A DNA stretch of 64,000 nucleotides from Ceratopteris richardii (taxonomy: Eukaryota; Streptophyta; Polypodiopsida; Polypodiales; Pteridaceae), in the NCBI GenBank assembly GCA_020310875.1, contig CM035417.1:83098728-83162727 (forward strand). The letters run 5' to 3'. This document shows, one piece after another, positions 34,601 through 47,400 of this stretch. Numbering within the stretch: position 1 is the stretch's first letter; every line of letters starts with the position of its first letter. The position numbers and the translations under genes are program-made. The notes under the pieces were generated by a model, which worked only from the letters and a program-made list of their open reading frames with translations, was not told the DNA's origin and ran no database searches.

Positions 34601-36783
34601 TGATTTTTATACCATATCTTAATCAGAGGAACTGAATGATCGACCGTAGAAGCAGGTTTTGGATGCACTGTTGCTGTCGCTGGAATGCAGGAAGGCACAG
34701 GACTGAACTGTTTTTGGAATTGTTGTCTGATTCTTGGTACTAGTGCGAGCAATTGCCCAAGGGGAAGAGTAATGGATGCTTTAGATAAAATCTCCCAGGC
34801 TTTTTGTGATTGAGTTGTATTTTCTGCTGCCTCGGAAGATGATGCACCGGTTGAAGATGATGTATCAACTGAAGATGATGTGCCTGCTATGGAGTTAGAA
34901 TCTTGTTTCTGTGTCCCTTCATCGGTTAATGGTATCTGGGTTACCGGAATAGGATCTAGAAACACTGGGGGTTCTACGGTGGTCCATTGACTAGCCTTAT
35001 CATACATCCTTTGTTGTTCGCTGATGCCTGGTTCAAATATTTTGGCTACTGGTTGTAATGGCCTTGTAGATCTGGTCTGAACTACTGCAGCGTGTGTTTC
35101 TACGGGCGTGATTTGCACCATATTAGTCATCGGGTTTTGTCGTTCTTTCTTCCTATGATCATACTCAGCTGCATCCTTACAAAATTTTCTAATGTGGTTA
35201 AATTCACCATAGAAATGACAACGCGGTGGTGGCAAATTGGGATTTTCCGGTGGCGGTCCGGTCTGCCAGCGGTTTGCATTATAGTTATTATTTCTCTGTC
35301 CTAGGTAATTTTGATATCCTTGTTGCTGGTTGTTTCTCATTTGCGGAGGAACATAGTGATTGGCTGGCTTTGGTTCTTGTATAATTGCATTGACAGTCGT
35401 TGTTCCCTGCACTTTGGCGTTATATGTGCAGTTTTCGGTGGTGTGTCCAGTAGTGTTGCAGATAGCACAAAACAAGTGATTAAGTGCACTAGTATGGCCT
35501 GAATTCTTGCATGTAGTGCAGTACATCTGTCTGGTCGAGTCTTCGGTGATATTTCTATTTGCTTTTAGCCACTCCAGATCTTCTGTAAATCCTCCAACCT
35601 TGTTTTCCAACTGCAAAGCCATTGCGATCACTGCATCTAGCGTCATAGCTCCTACACAGCGTATGATCATAATCTGTTTAAGTTGCGGGGTCAATCCATT
35701 GATAAACCACTGAGTAATAACGTCGTCTGGTAGGTTGGCATGTGCTGGCGGTAACTGCCTCAAATGAGTCCTGAATAGAGTGGCGTACTCCTATACAGTT
35801 TGATTTATCTTCTGTCTATTGTTTTGCAGATAGTCAAAAATTTCGGCTGGATTCTTCTTTAGCCTGAATCTCTGCAAAAAGGCATCCCTTACTGCTTCAT
35901 AGGTGCCGAAATGGTTAATATCATATTCTGTAAGCCATCTATCTGCTTCGTTGACCAATGTCGATTCGAAAACAATAGCCTTATACGCCGGATCAGGTGG
36001 ATGGTTGAGTACTGCGTAGCTTATCTCAAATGTGCGTACATGAGCATCCAGATCATCTCTTGGGAATCCACCAAATTTGGTGTATGTTACTTCCGTTGGA
36101 GTCGGCCTGGGTAGACATAGTTGTTGTTGTTGTTGTTTGTTCATCATGCTGATGGTTGTATGGTGACTATCTCGTGTATCTCGAGGCTGAATATCTGAAC
36201 CGTCGGAGTTTGTATCAGTCTGTGCACTTTCTGGTTCGATAATCTTGTTCAGTATGCTTCGAATCTCGGTTTCGAACAAGTTTCCTTCCTTCTTGATGTC
36301 AAATGTAGGAAGGCTTACTCCTAATAGCGGTGACTGGGCTGAAGATTCACCAAGAAATGGTAACTTGTCACCGAAAAACTGCGATCTTTTAGTAACTGTT
36401 ACCGAAATATCACCGGAATATGTCAAATTTTCGCCAAAACAAGGTGTTTTTTCGCCTTCACTAATTTCTTTGGCTAAAGTGTTTCTAGTCGTAAACAAAA
36501 TTGAATCTTTACCCAATGTTGTTAAGCTGACTTCAAGCTGCGTCCTGGTAGATTTTGGGGATACTATATCTTCGATAGACTGTGCCGAAATAGTACCGGA
36601 ATTTACCAGAGGCGAAAAACGTTCCACCGGAATATGACCGGAATCACTACTAACGTTCTTTACTTTCTTGACAACTGAGTTAGACCTAGTGGTACTTCTA
36701 CCTCCCAGAGTCGTTTTTAGCAAATTAAGTACCCCAGGCTGGCGGTTCCTTGGATACGTTTCACCGGATCGAGTAACCGGCAT
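34601..36783 (-). pseudogene. gag: G3 inverted copy gag
   Basis: This version is less damaged than the plus-strand gag: one frame from ATG 36783 is broken by a stop around 35789 and then resumes to the protease. It keeps about 200 bp (about 34600-34810) that the plus copy has lost, encoding a linker before the protease. The third zinc knuckle reads CHFYGEFNHIRKFC, with Cys and Gly of the consensus changed. The second and third knuckles are separated by an Asn/Gln-rich linker. Confidence 0.9.
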
Positions 36784-36884
36784 GTATCATCTTTTGTACT
36801 AATCGCGTACTATTACTGAAAAAAAAAATTACAGTCACATTTCCATAACAGGTTTGCAACAATTTGATCTATTGCCACCTTCCC

Positions 36885-37027
36885 ACATATAAATGGAAAT
36901 CTTGATAACACTTTTGCCAGATAAAAGGCAATCTTGATGCCATCTTCCCACAGATAAATGGCAATCTTGATAACACTTTCGACAGATAAACGGCAATCTT
37001 GATGCCACCTTCCCACAGACGGCGCCA
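36885..37027 (-). promoter_or_regulatory. G3 inverted copy PBS and leader repeats
   Basis: The PBS complement lies at 37010-37027, identical to the plus copy. About four units of the ATCAAGATTGCC minisatellite follow toward gag, twice as many as in the plus copy. Confidence 0.8.
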
Positions 37028-37028
37028 G

Positions 37029-39189
37029 TGTTAAATGCATAAAACGCAAGTCTAACTGTCAGAAACGCATCTAAGCACCTAAGTGGGTTCTTGGGAGTGG
37101 TAGGGGTCTGTTAGACAGAGGCCCTTTACTTAGTTCCCAAATACAACCACTTCAGATACAGAGAGATACTGAAACTCTAGTAAGATTCCGTTATACTCAG
37201 ACAATCACTGTTCATGTCTTAGCTCGGCCATCATGTAATGAATACACTAAAATACTAGAGTGATAAACTTACTGAAGATATCAGAGAGAAGGGTAAGGGT
37301 TCAATCCTTACCACGTAGGTACCGCAATCCGCTCATCGTCCGAAACACAGAGAACTAAATCGTTCAATTACACCGCACTAAAGACCCATATGCAACTCAA
37401 GATCCCTTACTGCAACTTAACCCTTACCGTATGATGACAGATTTCAACACTGAAGATAGCACTATACTTTGTAGTGTTAGCGCACTATCACAATTCTACA
37501 GACCTCACCCAACAACTTGGCAGGACATTCCAAGAACTAGTACTAACCCAATACGCTCTCTTAACACACGATTGCAACAAGGATTTGCAGACGATTCACT
37601 TCAGACAACAGTTCGATGAGTTACTGTATGATGAATAACACTCACAACCACAACAAAGATCAAGAGATAACAGACACAGACAAAAGATACAGACAAGGAG
37701 ATAACGGATTACTTAGAAAAACTCAGAAGTTTTACAAACAAAGTTACAGTAACGCTTCAGACAATCACCCAGACGAACAGTCTAGTGATTCCACGACTCG
37801 TCGTCTCTAAGCATCTCTTTACATTGCTTTATATAAGAAATTACAACTGTTGTGTAACCACGTTTCGCGCGTGTGAACACAAGATTCAGTTTTACATTTG
37901 CCAGTGATAAACTTACTAAAGATATCAAAGACAAGGGTAAGGGTTCAATCCTTACCAGGTAGGTACCGCAATCCGCTCATCGTCCGAAACACAGAGAACT
38001 AAATCGTTCAATTACACTACACTAAAGACCCATTATGCAACTCAAGATCCCTTACTGCAACTTAACCCTTATGTATGATGATAGATTTCAACACTGAAGA
38101 CAGCACTATACTTTGCAGTGTTAGCGCACTATCACAATTCTACAGACCTCACCCAACAACTTGGCAGGACATTCCAAGAACTAGTACTAACCCAATACGC
38201 GCTCTTAACACACGATTGCAACAAGGATTTGCAGATGATTCACTTCAGACAACAGTTCGATGAGTTACTGTATGATGAATAACACTCACAACCACAACAA
38301 AGATCAAGAGATAACAGACACAGACAACAGATACAGACAAGGAGATAATGGATTACTCAGAAAAACTCAGAAGTTTTACAAACAAAGTTACAGTAACACT
38401 TCAGACAATCACCCAGACGAACAGTCTGGTGATTCCACGACTCGTTGTCTCTGAGCATCTCTTTACATTGCTTTATATAAGAAATTACAACTATTATGTA
38501 ACCACTTTTCGCGCGACAAGATTCAGTTTTACATTTGCCAGTGATAAACTTACTGAAGATATCAGAGACAAGGGTAAGGGTTCAATCCTTACCAGGTAGG
38601 TACCGCAATCCGCTCATCGTCCGAAACACAGAGAACTAAGTCGTTCAATTACACCGCACTAAAGACCCATTATGCAACTCAAGATCCCTTACTGCAACTT
38701 AACCCTTACCGTATGATGACAAATTTCAACACTGAAGACAACACTATACTTTGCAGTGTTAGCGCACTATCAGAATTCTACAGACCTCACCCAACAACTT
38801 TGCAGGACATTCCAAGAACTAGTACTAACCCAATACGTGCTATTAACACACGATTGCAACAAGGATTTGCAGACGATTCACTTCAGACAACAGTTGGATG
38901 AGTTACTGTATGATGAATAACACTCACAACCACAACAAAGATCAAGAGATAAGATACAGACAAGGAGATAACGGATTACTCAGAAAAACTCAAAAGTTTT
39001 ACAAACAAAGTTACAGTAACGCTTCAGACAATCACCCAGACGAACAGTCTGGTGATTCCACGACTCGTCGTCTCTGAGCATCTCTTTACATTGCTTTATA
39101 TAAGAAATTACAACTGTTGTGTAACCACTTTTCGCGCGTGCGAACACAAGATTCAGTTTTACATTTGCCAATCCGGCGGCCGACTAACA
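37029..39189 (-). repeat. G3 LTR with internal triplication
   Basis: Instead of about 895 bp this LTR spans 2,161 bp because a segment of about 640 bp is present three times head to tail: 37260-37903, 37904-38540 and 38541-39170. Each unit starts GTGATAAACTT and ends ACATTTGCCA. The terminal CCGGCGGCCGACTAACA occurs only once, at the far right. The unit includes the TATA box, so three promoter cores lie in series. The copies differ by scattered substitutions and short indels. Confidence 0.92.
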
Positions 39190-42100
39190 ATACTAATTAC
39201 CCATTATGGGCTTATATGATGTGCCACATATTGGTTGGAAAAGGAATGTGGAATATTGTGCAAGGTGTTGAAAAATGTCCTATTAAACCTGCAAACATAG
39301 TTGCTAAAGGTGATGCAGACAGTGTTGAAGATGATGATATTCTTCATGTTCCTATTTGTGTTGTAGTTCCTACTGCACCTACTATAGAGAAAAATTGTTG
39401 GGATGGTAGAGATGCTCAATAACATGCATTGATAGCCTTGTCTATCAAATGTGCCATTATTCCTCACATTCGCTCTTACAAAACAGCTAAGGATGCTTGG
39501 GATACACTTACTAATTTATACTAGGCAAGGAATGAGGCTCCTATTGCTTACCTCCAAAAACAGTTGGAGAGTTAACACATGAATGAAGGAGATTCCATGG
39601 ACAATTTTTTGACAAAGGTCAAAGATTTGAAAGAATAGTTGATTTCTATTGGTGAACTCTAGCCTGACAGTTCACCTGTGTAGACTATTCTGAATGCTCT
39701 TACTGATTCATATCAAAGTTTTGCTTGTACTCTTCGTTTGATGATGAAAGGCAATCCAAATGCCTGAACATTTGAGGGGTTAGTCTTTGTTCTATTGCAG
39801 GAAGACTAGTCTAGGCAGAATAGGGCCATTATGCATGTTACAGATCAAGCTCTCTTGGCTATTCAGAAGGGCAAAGGTAAATGGAGCTCTTCTACTATTA
39901 AGCACAAATATGCTAATTCTACATAATCAAAGAAGGACAATAGAGATGAGAAGAAAATAGAAAAGCACAAATTGTTTTGCAAATACTATAAAGGAAATGA
40001 TCATGTCATAAAGAGCTGTCCAAAACTAGCTTCTAAAGAGGCAAGGAAGAAAGAGGCTGGAATAATTATTGTAGGGGCCTCTAGATCCAAAATTGAGTCT
40101 ACTAATCTTGTGCGGAATGAAGAGTGGGCATTTACCACTGTTTGCAATTATGACCCATCTTCTCATGAATAGTGTATGTTTGCAATAGACTCAGATGTTT
40201 GGTACTTTGATACTGGGGTAACCAAACATATTACCTCGCAGTGCAACTTCTTCACTTCACTTGAGCCTACCCCTATAGGGAATATTATCACATGCACCAA
40301 CAACTCTTATCCTATCATGGACGTTGGTAAGATCATAATGACTACTGTTGATTGTAGTTCTTTTACATTGTTGGGTGATTTATTTGTGCCAGGGATCAAG
40401 AAGAGTTTGTTATCAATTTCAGCTTTAGCAAAGATTGGCTTGGTTGTGAAATTTTTTGATGACATATGTACAACTCATGATATTTCAAATGGTGATGTCA
40501 TTATTGCTTCTGGCGTTTTATGTCCTAGGCTGTATAAGCTCATAGACTATGAAAAATTTGTGAATGATTCAACATGTGCAGTACATGATTCTCAGACTTT
40601 GTCAGATGCAAAGGTTTGGCATGCGCACTTTGGTCATCTGAATTTTGCTAGTTTGCTATGCTTGCAAAAATGTGAAATGATGTCCTCTCTGCCCAAAATT
40701 GAAGCACCTGGTAAACATGTCTATGAAGGATGTATTTTGGGCAAAATGCAGCGTTCCTCATTCCCAAAATATGGTTCAGTTCGAGCTACTTAGAAATTGT
40801 AGCTTGTTCACAATGATGTCTATGGTCCTATGCAGACACCCTTTGGAGACTATCTTTACTTTGTGACTTTAATTGATGCTTTTTCCAAGCATGCATGAGT
40901 ATATCCATTGAGAGCAAAGTCCGAAGTGTTTATGTGCTTCAAATAGTTCCTGGTTTTAAAATGAGCACCCTCTGTTCTGATCGAGGTGGGGAATATATGT
41001 TTTCTCACTAAATTGCATTTTTGGCTAAATGTGGGATAAAGCATCAGTGTACAATGTTGTAAACACCTCAACAGAATGGAGTTGCCGAATGGAAGAACAG
41101 GTCACTCATGGAGGCGATGAGGTGTATGATAAAAAAGTTAGGCTTTACCACATAGTTTCTGGCTAGAGAGTGTCATGTGTGCAACATATGTACTTGATAG
41201 TTGTCCCACTAAAGCATTGCAATCTATCACTCCATATGAGGCTTGACATGATTGTAAGCCATATGTTGCTCACCTAAGTGTTTTTGGTTGTCTAGCATAT
41301 GCATTAGTGCCTGAACAACAACACATGAAATTGGATGATAAAGTAGTGAAATGTATTTTTGTTGGGTACAATTATAAAAGCAAAGGCTATCATCTATATC
41401 ATTGACAGACTAAAAACATTCTAGCTAGCCTTGATGTTGTTTTTGTGGAAGATGCTATTCATCCATTACTTTCATGTACCAAGGAGACAATTATTAGCTC
41501 CAAAGATATGTATGATAATTTGCTACCTCTTTTTATAGGTGGACAGTCTAGTGCTGGTCCTAATGAGGAAACGTTTTAGCCTTTATAGGTTTCATGTGAT
41601 GATGCAAATCATTTCATTTTTGATGCGGATTTACATGATGCACTTATTGATGAGAGAGCTGATATTGAGGAGGAAAAAACTATGCCCAAATGATTGGTGT
41701 AAACTTTGCATGACAACAAATTAGATGCACCTTTTTCATATTGCACTCGTTTAAGCTCTCATAGTGCTTCTTTTGCATCAGATTTCTATGATATGGCTAC
41801 TTATAATCTCTGTGTTGAGAATGAGCATGTTTTGTGTGATGAAGCACAAAATTTTGAAAATTGGATGGCTACTATGCAATCGGAATATGATGCTATTATG
41901 AAAAATGGTACCTGGTCTTTATGTGGCTTGCCTCCTAGCAAGAAGGCCATTAGCATTAAGTGGGTATACAAGCTAAAGTGTAAGCCTGATGGAACAGTTG
42001 ACATGTATAAGGCTAGACTTGTTGCAAAGGATTATGCATAGGAAAGAGGCATTGATTTTGATGAGACCTTTGCACCCACATGCCGAATGAATAATATTCA

Positions 42101-42554
42101 TAGCATCTATGCACTTGTAGCTCATCATAGTTGGAATGTAAATCAGTTGGACATTAAAATTGCATTTTTGAATGGTAACTTGCATGAAGAAGTGTATGTT
42201 TTTCAGCCCCACGGCTTTGTGCAGAAAGAGCATGAAAACCAAGTGTGCACGTTGAAAAAAGCATTATATGGTTTGAAACAAGCACCACATGCTTGGTATG
42301 AAAAAAATACATGCCTACCTCATTGCACATGGTTTTGATAATAGTCCAATTGAAGGCACATTATATGTTAAGCGTGCTAATGATGTGCTTCTGATCATTG
42401 TTGTATATGTTGATGACATGTTGCTCACTGATCCTCATGAGAAGCATATTGCTAATTTTAAGTATGATCTGCATGCCTCATTTGAGATGTTAGACTTGGG
42501 GCATTTGCATCATTATTTGGGCATTCAATTTATGCAAGTTGATGGTAGAATAAC
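39190..42554 (+). pseudogene. gag-pol: Copia CC gag-pol, left part, decayed
   Basis: A plus-strand copia polyprotein with many stops. It begins inside gag (NYPLWAYMM) at the G3 LTR border. A zinc-knuckle remnant lies at 39972-40020 with its second Cys as Tyr. Protease has DTG at 40209-40217. Integrase has an HHCC remnant (40615-40760) and a core with several TAG/TGA codons (40800-41300). RT has LDIKIAFLNG (about 42145) and YVDD at 42406-42417. It stops at ATAAC (42550-42554), where G2 is inserted, and resumes in frame at 60192. It is much more decayed than CA and belongs to a different copia lineage. Confidence 0.93.
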
Positions 42555-43386
42555 TGTTTTGTTTTGGACTCCAAGTTGTCCTCTCCAATCATGAAGTAAC
42601 AAAGAATCAACAAATCATCTTTATTTTGTCAATCCTAGGAATATCCATAAGACCACAGCCCCTTCAAGATAATAGATTCAGGGAAATAAGAGATTGATGG
42701 CTGGATTGCTGAGAGAAATTGAAGATGAAGAGAAAATCTTGAGTTTACCATAACTAAGGCAAATCTCCATCATTTTCTATGTTCTTTATGTCAAAACCAT
42801 GCCATTTCATTAGCAGAATACAAATATGAACTCAAAATTGAAAAATATCACCTGTATCACAAAGACGAGACAATCGCGATTCTGTACCAACAGACGATTT
42901 TCACAATTTTGGAACTTCCTTCAGTCCTTTTCCACTCATTACAGCAATAGGTCTCTCTCTTCATACAACTTACTCAGTAATACACAAATGTGACTCACAA
43001 ATCTCCATGATTAAGCAAGAGACAAGCTCACACATCAAAGAAAATACACTCAACAGGAGAAAACACGATTTTTGCAGAAACTCTTTCTTCTCTATTGATA
43101 GCTTGAGCAAATGACTAACCAACCTCTCCAAAATAGAGAAAATTGACTTATATACATTTTCAAGTGTCCCTTTTCACACTTGAAATTAGGTCTTTTTCTC
43201 TAATTTTCTAAAAAATGCTATCTAAGAGTTTCTAAAAATTCTACAAAAATTACATGAGATCCTCAACCACATAAGGAAGACTCTTCCTTATTTTTACAAC
43301 CATTGCATAAATATTTTACAAGTTTTTTGACTTTTTACTAATTTTTTTACATCAAAAATGCTTTTCCAAGAATACACCTTCCAACA
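42555..43386 (-). repeat. G2 3' LTR
   Basis: Minus strand TGTTGGAAGG to CCAAAACAAAACA, 832 bp. A TATA-like TATATAAG lies at about 43155-43148 (minus) and one TCGCGATTC motif near 42875. It is flanked by ATAAC. Confidence 0.96.
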
Positions 43387-43399
43387 TCCTTCCCCTCCT
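43387..43399 (-). promoter_or_regulatory. G2 polypurine tract
   Basis: The minus strand reads AGGAGGGGAAGGA directly before the 3' LTR, 13 purines in a row. Confidence 0.92.
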
Positions 43400-43456
43400 A
43401 AGCCTTTCGGCTCCTGACGAAAGATTTTTCTGATCCTCTACTTTGATCACTTTTCT

Positions 43457-44401
43457 TCATTTCTTCTTTCTTTGATACACCTGTGACAGTAAATCATGGC
43501 TTTTTCTTTCTGTTACATTCAAATTGTTGACCATCTCGAACAAAGCTTTTCTCCATTGTATCGCAGCTTCAGGTTTGTCAATAACATCCTTTTTCAAATA
43601 TTCTGTATAAGCAGCTTCATAGGCAGTAAGTCTTGCTTTTGTAACAACAGATAAGTTTCCAAAAATTTCTGACTCCCTTTCAAAGAATCCATAATCAAAA
43701 GCATCTTCGAATATTTGCAAAAAATGACTGCCCAAAAATATTATTCTACTGTAGTAGGCCATCAAACAAATCCTGTCTGGTGTCTCACTCAAATCAAACA
43801 AAAGAGCATCTGTTGGCGAATTAAAACCTATGTAGTTCAAAATTCTGACATCTGTATCAGTGTAGGTCTCTATACAGGCTAGAATTAACCTCATTATTCT
43901 GACAAGTAATATACAAGCTGGATCATTAACATCTTTATATGTTGTTAAAACTAACTCAGCAGTATTCACCATGTAACTTTTTGTAGGCCAAGTTCCTGCC
44001 TTTGGACCTGCTATTTTTGGAAAGTTCAGCCATTTTGCTGGAATCTGCCCTGTTTTTCTTCTTTCCCAAAAAATAGTCCATTCTCTTCTTCTGGCAACTG
44101 GGCAATAAGCTGGGTTGATCTTTAAATTCAAAGGTGCCTCTTTCCAGATTTTCCTACATTCCTTATTGGCATCCAACCACTTATTTCTCCATTTAGGATT
44201 TGCTCTTTCAAATAACTCCTTCGTGACATTAATATCTTCTTCATACTCAAGGTATTTGTTTGGAGATAGCCCTACTCTGGCCAATTGATAATTCTTTATA
44301 CTCTCCAAAATCATGCAGAAAGGTATTCCCAATCCATCTGCAGCCCAATGATGCTGATCTGGATTAATGCCTTTATTCAGAGCAAAGGTAACTATTTGAT
44401 C
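43457..44401 (-). CDS. G2 post-pol ORF, C-terminal domain
   Basis: About 314 codons continue in the same frame after the single TAA at 44404-44402. The sequence is compact, rich in Trp, Tyr and Phe and low in disorder (e.g. RREWTIFWERRKTGQ, PKWRNKWLD), so it looks like a folded domain. I do not recognise it. The first Met lies well inside, so it is most likely the C-terminus of one protein of about 1,500 residues split by the stop, not a separate gene. It has no membrane segment or signal peptide. Confidence 0.7.
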   Translation of the reverse strand, partial: DQIVTFALNKGINPDQHHWAADGLGIPFCMILESIKNYQLARVGLSPNKYLEYEEDINVTKELFERANPKWRNKWLDANKECRKIWKEAPLNLKINPAYCPVARRREWTIFWERRKTGQIPAKWLNFPKIAGPKAGTWPTKSYMVNTAELVLTTYKDVNDPACILLVRIMRLILACIETYTDTDVRILNYIGFNSPTDALLFDLSETPDRICLMAYYSRIIFLGSHFLQIFEDAFDYGFFERESEIFGNLSVVTKARLTAYEAAYTEYLKKDVIDKPEAAIQWRKALFEMVNNLNVTERKSHDLLSQVYQRKKK

Positions 44402-47400
44402 TTAATACTCATCATGCATTTTTCTGATAAATTCCATTCTTGACTCTCTATTGGTCAATGATTTCTGGACAAAATCTTCAGAATACTTTTCCTCTGTTTC
44501 TTTGGCTGCTGGTTCCTTGTTCTCTTGTTCCCTGTCAAAATCCCCTGTTTCATATTCCCTGTTATCTGTATCTTCTGCCTGTACTTGATCTTGAATTTCT
44601 TCTTGAACTTTTGATTTCTCCAACTGTTTCTGTAATTCTTCTATAGTCATCATTGAACTTTTGTTCTGAGCTGCCCATAACTCCTTTTCCTTCCTCCACT
44701 CATTTCTTTCTTTCTCCATCTTTGTTTGCCATTCACTTCTTTCCTTCTCTACCTCCATATGTAATTGATGATACCCTCTCATTGATGTGGCAGCATGAGT
44801 GTTTGCCTGTTTCTCCATTTCTTTGGCCTCTTTTAATTCTATTTGAAGTCTTTGAATTTCTTTATGCAACTCTTCCTTTTCTTCCTCTGTCAATTGAACA
44901 TGTTTGCCTCCATCTTGTAGTTGACCTTCTTCTAACAACACTTTATTAATCTCTTCATGTGCTCTAGTCAGAATTTGATAGGATGTTTGTAAAGTTCTGT
45001 ATCTTCCTCCTATGGCTTTTAGTTCCATTTCCATTTTGGCATTCTGCTCTGATAACTTTACACTCTTTTCTTCCAAATATTGGATCCTGTTCTGCTTCTG
45101 AACCTCAGCTTCTTCCAAAGCAATGATTCTATTGATATATTCTTCATTCCTTTCCTTCATCACCCTTAATTGCTCTGTCATCTGCTCTTTTTCCCTCTTG
45201 TGTTCTTTGATAATTAAACTTCCTTTTTCAAATTCTGATTCAGCCACCATTCCTGATATGATCATATTTCTGCTAGATGGTCTGAACTGTTCAATGTTGC
45301 TCATAATTATTTGACAAGCTGATCTTATGTTTTTGGGTATTCTTTCCAACCCTACTTCTATTTCTGTCTGTCTAACTTCAATTTGCTTATCTTCTTTACC
45401 CACATCATCTTCTTCTGCTGCTGTTTCATCTTCTATGTCCTGAATGTCTTGTTCTTCATAACTGTGATCATCATTCTTTGTATCCTGATTGGTATCATCC
45501 TCTTCATAAACTAGTGCTTTGTCATTTGCACTCTTCTGCTCTGAAAAATCTGAAGCCCTCTTCTTTTCTAATGACTTCTTTTCTTCCAATACTTTTTGCT
45601 TCTCTGTAAAGAGCTGGTCTCCCTTAGTTTGTATCTCCTTCTCTTGTGTTAGGGTTTCCTGACTTCTGTTTGAGTCCTTCCCAACAAGAGTTTTTTGAAC
45701 TTTCCTGAGTTGCTCTTCCTGTTCCTGTTTTTCCTGAACTTCAACTGATTCAATTTCTTTTGTACAAGCAACCTGGTCATTACTTTTCTCATTTGTGTAT
45801 TCTTGATCTTGCTCCTCAATGTCCATAAAATCTGCTTCTACCTCTTGTTCTTGATCATTCTTAGATGTAAATTCCTCACTGCTTTTTATATCCTGCAGCA
45901 CATCCTTTATACTTTGAACAATTCCTTCCTCCATTACTTGTCCCAAGACCTCTTGAGCATTCTTTTCTGGTTCTAACTTCTTGCTTTCCTGTTCTTCGGA
46001 TGCATCCTTCTGCTGATTATTTGAACTGCCGAATACCTTCTTTGCTAGTTCCTCTAAACTTGCAGTCAATCTTGCATTCAATTGGAATTGTGTCTGTGAA
46101 GGTTCGGTCCATATTGAATTTTCATCAACATTCATTATTCCAGAGCTATCTTCATCTCTCTTCTGGTTTTCCTCTTCTGTCATTCTTGCCTTTCCTTTTA
46201 ACAGCCTTCTTTTTTCTTCAGCACTCATCTGTGGAACTATTTCCTCCTGTGTCTGCTTCTCTGGAGATTTCTTACTTGAATCCTCAGGTGTCTTCAGCTT
46301 CTCTGTGGCTTGTGTAACCACATTAGGAGTATTTGGTATTGAAAGATTTAGACTTTTTAACAAGAAGCTTTCAATATCACTATCTGAATCAGATGAGAAT
46401 CGTGAGGATCCTCCTACTTCTTGTTCTGTAGACTTTGATACTTCCTTTACCATGATTAGCTTCTGTGTTTCTTTTGTAATTACTTGTTCCATTTCTTTTA
46501 TCACAGGTTCATCTGCCATTTTTCCTTTCCCTTTCTTTATCATCTTCTTCTTTTGGACAGGTTTCCTTGGCATCTTCTTTTTCATTATCACAGTAGTCCT
46601 GGCCTCTGGAGGTCCTTGCAACTCCTTGAAGTATGCCAGCAATTCTACCTCCTTCTTCACAAATATCTCTTCAGTTTCGGCTGCCATCATTTCTTCATGT
46701 AATGCTTCATAGTGCTCCACCTCTTCTTGGATCCAATCTGTAGCTTTGCATGAAAAATCTTCAAACATTTTTTGATATTGTGCCTCATATATAGCTCTTT
46801 TGTTGTTTCCTTGAGTGAGATAAGTATAAAGCTGTTCTTTACTTGTCTGCGGAGGGTGAGGTTCACTGGAGGATTGTACCTTTTTCTGCGCTGCCACCTG
46901 TTCCTCTCTTGTTTCTTCTGCCTGTTCTAATTCTACTTTTCTGGGGTCCAACTTTCTTTTCTTTACTGGAATCACTTCCTCAGATATTACTTTTCTCTTC
47001 ATTCCTGTTCCCCTCATGCGAGTTTGTCCTTCTGATTCTTTTCCAAGTGCTTTTCTTGGGGGACTTTTGATTCCTGACATCAGATTTCTGAAGTACTGTG
47101 CTTCAGGAGCTAACTTTAACTGTTCTTCCATTCCTAGAACATGATAAATGATTCTAGTCAAATACTGGGCCCCATTCATGAATTTCTTCTGCTCCCAGTG
47201 TTTTACTGCCTCCTTCAGCTGTTCATGGATGTATGGTGAGACATCCATCACCCCAAATGGCTTGGTTCTATCTTTGTTATTGAACATCAATAGAGTTACT
47301 GACTTATGAGGCATGGTGTACCTTGGTAATTTTGGAAAACAAAAGAACTGCAAGAACATTCTTATAGCATATTCTTCATTTTCTCTTCCCTTGAAGTCAG

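Larger units (their letters stand above)
30753..39189 (-). mobile_element. Ty3/gypsy element G3, inverted copy, 3' truncated
   Basis: Minus-strand order: LTR 39189-37029, PBS, leader, gag, pol, start of the post-pol ORF, then an abrupt end at 30753 against the LTR of the plus copy. The missing part is most of the post-pol ORF and the 3' LTR. The right end meets copia CC gag at 39190, so this copy inserted into CC, with ATACT (39190-39194) as the expected duplication; the partner is not in the window. Confidence 0.9.
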
